From Caryophanales bacterium UBA6449 (lineage in GTDB: Bacteria > Bacillota_I > Bacilli_A > RFN20 > CAG-288), in the NCBI GenBank assembly GCA_002437105.1, contig DJOB01000006.1, positions 170,686 through 234,685 of the forward strand: a stretch of 64,000 nucleotides of DNA, in the 5' to 3' direction. Position 1 is the stretch's first letter. Each line of letters starts with the position of its first letter. Positions 61,357-64,000 of this stretch are shown here, piece by piece. The notes under the pieces are model-generated. The model did not search any database and was not told where the DNA came from. It saw only the letters and a list, made by a program, of their open reading frames with translations. The translations under genes were made by a program, and so were the position numbers.

Positions 61357-63489
61357 ATGGCTGCTATAAAGGAGGATGCTGCGGTTCAGAAGTATGAGTC
61401 GATTCCCATGCCTCGAATCCGCAACATCGGTATCATGGCCCACATCGATGCCGGTAAGACCACCACTTCCGAGCGAATCCTCTTCTACACCGGAAAGATT
61501 CACAAGATCGGAAGCATCGATGAGGGAACTGCCACCATGGATTCCATGAAGCAGGAGCAGGAGCGCGGAATAACTATTCAGTCCGCCTGCACTACCTGCA
61601 TCTGGCCCAAGGATGGTGTCGAGTACAGAATCAACCTGATCGATACTCCGGGCCATGTCGACTTCACCGCTGAGGTCGAGCGCTCGCTGAGAGTTCTCGA
61701 TGGCGCGGTCGCTGTCCTCGATGGAAAGAACGGTGTCGAGCCTCAGACTGAGACCGTCTGGCGTCAGGCTGATCGATACAATGTTCCTTCTATCGTCTAT
61801 GTCAACAAGCTGGATTCGATCGGATCCGACTTCGAGATGTCCTTCCACTCCATCAAGGAGAAGCTGGGTGCCAATGCTGTGGCCATCCAGTACCCCATCG
61901 GACGCGAGAAGGAGTTCTCCGGAGTTATCGATCTGGTCAAGATGATCGCTTGGAAGTGGTCCAACGATGTCGATCCCAAGACCAACGCTATCCCTGCTCC
62001 TACCAAGATCGAGATCCCTGCCGAGTACCTCGAGACCGCTAAGGAGTGGCGTCAGAAGATGCTCGAGGGCATCGCTGAGTTCGACGATGATGTCATGATG
62101 CTGGTCCTCGATGGTAAGGAGCCCGATGTTCCCACCATCCAGAAGGCTATCCGTCACGAGACCATCGCCCACCAGATTCACCCTGTCATCTGCGGTGCTT
62201 CCTTCAAGTCTAAGGGTATTCAGCCTCTGCTGGATGCCGTCACCGACTATCTGCCTTCTCCTCTCGACATCCCTCCCTGCCACGGTAAGGATAAGAAGAC
62301 TGGTGAGGATGTCGTCTGCCCTCCCGATCCTAAGGCTCCCTTCGTCGGACTCGCCTTCAAGATCACCACTAACCAGTTCGGTAAGCTGACCTTCTTCCGC
62401 GTCTACTCCGGAACCCTGAAGACTGGCTCCTACATGTACAACGTCACCAAGAACGTGACTGAGCGCGTCTCTCGTATCGTTCTGATGAATGCGGACGATA
62501 AGGAGGATGTCAACGAGGTTACCGCTGGTGAGATTGCCGCTATCATCGGACTGAAGAACACTGGCACTGGTGATTCGCTCTGCGATGAGGACCACAAGGT
62601 CCTTCTCGAGGCCATCAAGTTCCAGGATCCTCTGATCTCCGAGGCGATTGAGCCCGTCAAGAGGACCGATATGGATAAGATGGCGGTCACCCTCATGAAG
62701 TTCTGCGAGGAGGATCCCACCTTCCACTTCCACACCGATTCCGAGACTGGCCAGAGCATCATCTCTGGTGTCGGAGAGCTGCAGCTGGATGTCAACGTCA
62801 CCCGTCTGAAGGATGATTTCGGCATTCCCTGCAAGGTCGGTGCGCCTCAGGTTGCTTACCGCGAGACGATCCGCAAGACTGCGGAGTGTGTCGGTAAGTA
62901 CATCAAGCAGACCGGTGGTCACGGACAGTACGGACACGTCGTGTTCCGCTTCTCGCCCAATCCCGGCAAGGGTATCGAGACGGTCGATGAGATTGCCGGT
63001 GGCCGTATTCCTAAGGAGTTCATCAAGCCTTCGCTCGATGGACTCACCGAGGCCACCCAGCGCGGACTCGTCGCTGGCTATCCCTGCATCGATATCAAGG
63101 CTGAACTGATCGATGGTAGCTCGCACCCCGTCGATTCTTCGGAGGCCGCTTACAAGGCGGCTTCGGCGATCGCCTTCAAGGAAGCGGCGAAGAACTGCGA
63201 TCCTGTCATCCTCGAGCCCATGGTCAAGGCCGAGATCACTACCCCCGAGCAGTACCTCGGTACCGTTCTGGGCGATGTGTCCTCGCGCCGTGGTACTGTC
63301 ACTGATACCACCACTAAGGGCAATGCTCAGATCATCACCGCTCTGGTTCCCCTCGCCAACATGTTTGGTTACATCAACGATCTGCGCGCGATGACCCAGG
63401 GTCGCGGTATCTACTCCATGGAGTTCGACCACTATCAGCCCGTGCCCAAGACGGTTCAGGAAGAGATCATCAAGGCCCGCAATCAGTAG
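61357..63489 (+). CDS. fusA: Elongation factor G
   Basis: A 710-residue EF-G, the GTPase that translocates tRNA and mRNA and splits ribosomes with RRF. G1 AHIDAGKTTTSE, switch II DTPGHVDFTAEV, G4 VNKLD and G5 CGASFK are intact. Domain IV contains GGHGQYGHVVFRFSP, and the C-terminal domain V ends with PLANMFGYINDLRAMTQGRG. EF-G is normally ~690-700 residues, so this is slightly extended at the N terminus (MAAIKEDAAVQKYESIPMPR). It follows rpsG by 24 bases. Confidence 0.98.
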   Translation: MAAIKEDAAVQKYESIPMPRIRNIGIMAHIDAGKTTTSERILFYTGKIHKIGSIDEGTATMDSMKQEQERGITIQSACTTCIWPKDGVEYRINLIDTPGHVDFTAEVERSLRVLDGAVAVLDGKNGVEPQTETVWRQADRYNVPSIVYVNKLDSIGSDFEMSFHSIKEKLGANAVAIQYPIGREKEFSGVIDLVKMIAWKWSNDVDPKTNAIPAPTKIEIPAEYLETAKEWRQKMLEGIAEFDDDVMMLVLDGKEPDVPTIQKAIRHETIAHQIHPVICGASFKSKGIQPLLDAVTDYLPSPLDIPPCHGKDKKTGEDVVCPPDPKAPFVGLAFKITTNQFGKLTFFRVYSGTLKTGSYMYNVTKNVTERVSRIVLMNADDKEDVNEVTAGEIAAIIGLKNTGTGDSLCDEDHKVLLEAIKFQDPLISEAIEPVKRTDMDKMAVTLMKFCEEDPTFHFHTDSETGQSIISGVGELQLDVNVTRLKDDFGIPCKVGAPQVAYRETIRKTAECVGKYIKQTGGHGQYGHVVFRFSPNPGKGIETVDEIAGGRIPKEFIKPSLDGLTEATQRGLVAGYPCIDIKAELIDGSSHPVDSSEAAYKAASAIAFKEAAKNCDPVILEPMVKAEITTPEQYLGTVLGDVSSRRGTVTDTTTKGNAQIITALVPLANMFGYINDLRAMTQGRGIYSMEFDHYQPVPKTVQEEIIKARNQ

Positions 63490-63545
63490 GTCTCGATGTG
63501 TGAATAGTAGATGCGATTCGAGACGCTGCTTCTAGTTCAATTATC
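63490..63545 (+). other. Hairpin after fusA
   Basis: GTCTCGA (63490-63496) pairs with TCGAGAC (63518-63524). No T run follows, so it is probably not a full terminator; some transcripts may read through into tuf. Confidence 0.4.
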
Positions 63546-63574
63546 TTGCATTGATTTTCTGGCTAGTCTATGAT
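63546..63574 (+). promoter_or_regulatory. Promoter of tuf
   Basis: TTGCAT (63546-63551), 17-base spacer, TATGAT (63569-63574), 55 bases ahead of the tuf start. It uses the same TTGCAT -35 as the tRNA-Lys promoter, and would let tuf be expressed more strongly than the rest of the str operon. Confidence 0.72.
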
Positions 63575-63629
63575 TATTGATGCTGTTTGAGGCTAGAAGC
63601 CCAACCAAGGTCCAAGGAGGATATAACAA

Positions 63630-64000
63630 ATGGCCAAGGCGAAGTTTGATAGAAGTAAGATTAACGTCAACATCGGAACTATCGGTCACGTCGATCACGG
63701 AAAGACCACTCTGACCGCGGCTATCACCAAGGTTCTCTCTGAGAAGGGTGAGGCTGAGTTCAAGGCGTACGATCAGATCGATGCGGCTCCCGAGGAGAAG
63801 GCTCGTGGTATCACGATCAACACCGCTCACGTCGAGTACAACACCGAGAAGAGGCACTACACTCACGTCGACTGCCCGGGACATGCTGATTACGTCAAGA
63901 ACATGATCACCGGCGCCGCTCAGATGGATGGTGCTATCCTGGTCGTCTCCGCTACTGATGGTGTTATGCCTCAGACCCGTGAGCATGTTCTGCTCGCTCA
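63630..64000 (+). CDS. tuf: Elongation factor Tu, 3' partial
   Basis: The first ~123 codons of EF-Tu, which carries aminoacyl-tRNA to the ribosome. G1 GHVDHGKTTLTAAI, switch I RGITINTAHVEY and switch II DCPGHADYVKNMITGAAQMD are all standard. The frame runs off the window end, before NKCD. The start MAKAKFDRSKINVN follows a strong CAAGGAGGATA ribosome site. It is separated from fusA by 140 bases that hold its own promoter. Confidence 0.97.
   Translation, partial: MAKAKFDRSKINVNIGTIGHVDHGKTTLTAAITKVLSEKGEAEFKAYDQIDAAPEEKARGITINTAHVEYNTEKRHYTHVDCPGHADYVKNMITGAAQMDGAILVVSATDGVMPQTREHVLLA

Noticed and set aside
60802..63432. 876-codon open frame on the minus strand opposite rpsL, rpsG and fusA
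   Set aside because: It is fully antisense to three certain genes, low in complexity, with no start-site support or family motif; explained by codon bias of the sense strand.

Overview
The window looks like a chromosomal segment of an uncultured, host-associated member of the Bacillota, most likely a Bacilli lineage near the Mollicutes-affiliated gut groups (RF39 / Erysipelotrichales type). The support is many lipobox lipoproteins and no outer-membrane genes; Bacillota-type genes (rqcP-tilS, pth-mfd, secA-prfB, yfhO, degV, a FolT-like ECF S component, pepC); and a short SRP RNA of about 87 nt without an Alu domain. TGA is a stop codon (rnr, smpB and tadA end in it, and prfB carries an in-frame TGA frameshift site), so mycoplasma code 4 is not in use. 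The taxonomic placement is inference.

Layout. 1-8.8 kb: one long plus-strand transcription unit of surface lipoproteins: three tandem paralogous ABC solute-binding proteins (the first cut by the window edge), a staphylococcal-nuclease-like lipoprotein with OB folds, an OB-fold/Big2 lipoprotein and a zinc-ribbon membrane protein, ended by a UUCG-loop terminator. 8.9-11.2 kb (minus): two overlapping RDD membrane proteins. 11.3-15.9 kb (plus): secG, then rnr-smpB-ECF S component. 16-18.5 kb (minus): pyrG and a barnase-like secreted RNase lipoprotein. 18.6-21.7 kb (plus): pepC, then rqcP-tilS. 21.8-27.1 kb (minus): an aldo/keto reductase and pth-mfd. 27.2-40.6 kb (plus): a CDF cation transporter, a secreted GH2 beta-galactosidase with a large Ig-like/F5-8C surface protein, lysS, the agmatine-to-putrescine pair aguA-aguB, and an AbiEi/DUF6088-like DNA-binding protein. 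40.6-41.2 kb: SRP RNA and tadA. 41.2-54.2 kb (minus): glf-thiN, secA-prfB-yitT, yfhO with a small partner, and degV with a small membrane protein. 54.3-60 kb: a lipoprotein of unknown role, a TldE-like protein, a Nudix hydrolase, galM and a SIMPL protein. 60-64 kb: tRNA-Lys(CTT) on minus, then the str operon rpsL-rpsG-fusA-tuf (tuf cut by the window end).

Much of the window is core translation and secretion machinery. The accessory content is mostly surface-exposed: solute-binding proteins, a DNase-like and an RNase-like lipoprotein, beta-galactosidase, galM and UDP-galactopyranose mutase. This fits a scavenging lifestyle in which polymers (galactosides, nucleic acids) are cut outside the cell and the products imported. 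The most unusual items are the lipoprotein locus at the left edge with its nuclease-like member, the barnase-like lipoprotein with no visible barstar, an ECF S component split by a soluble insertion, and a SecA with a novel-looking tail in place of the zinc-binding C terminus.
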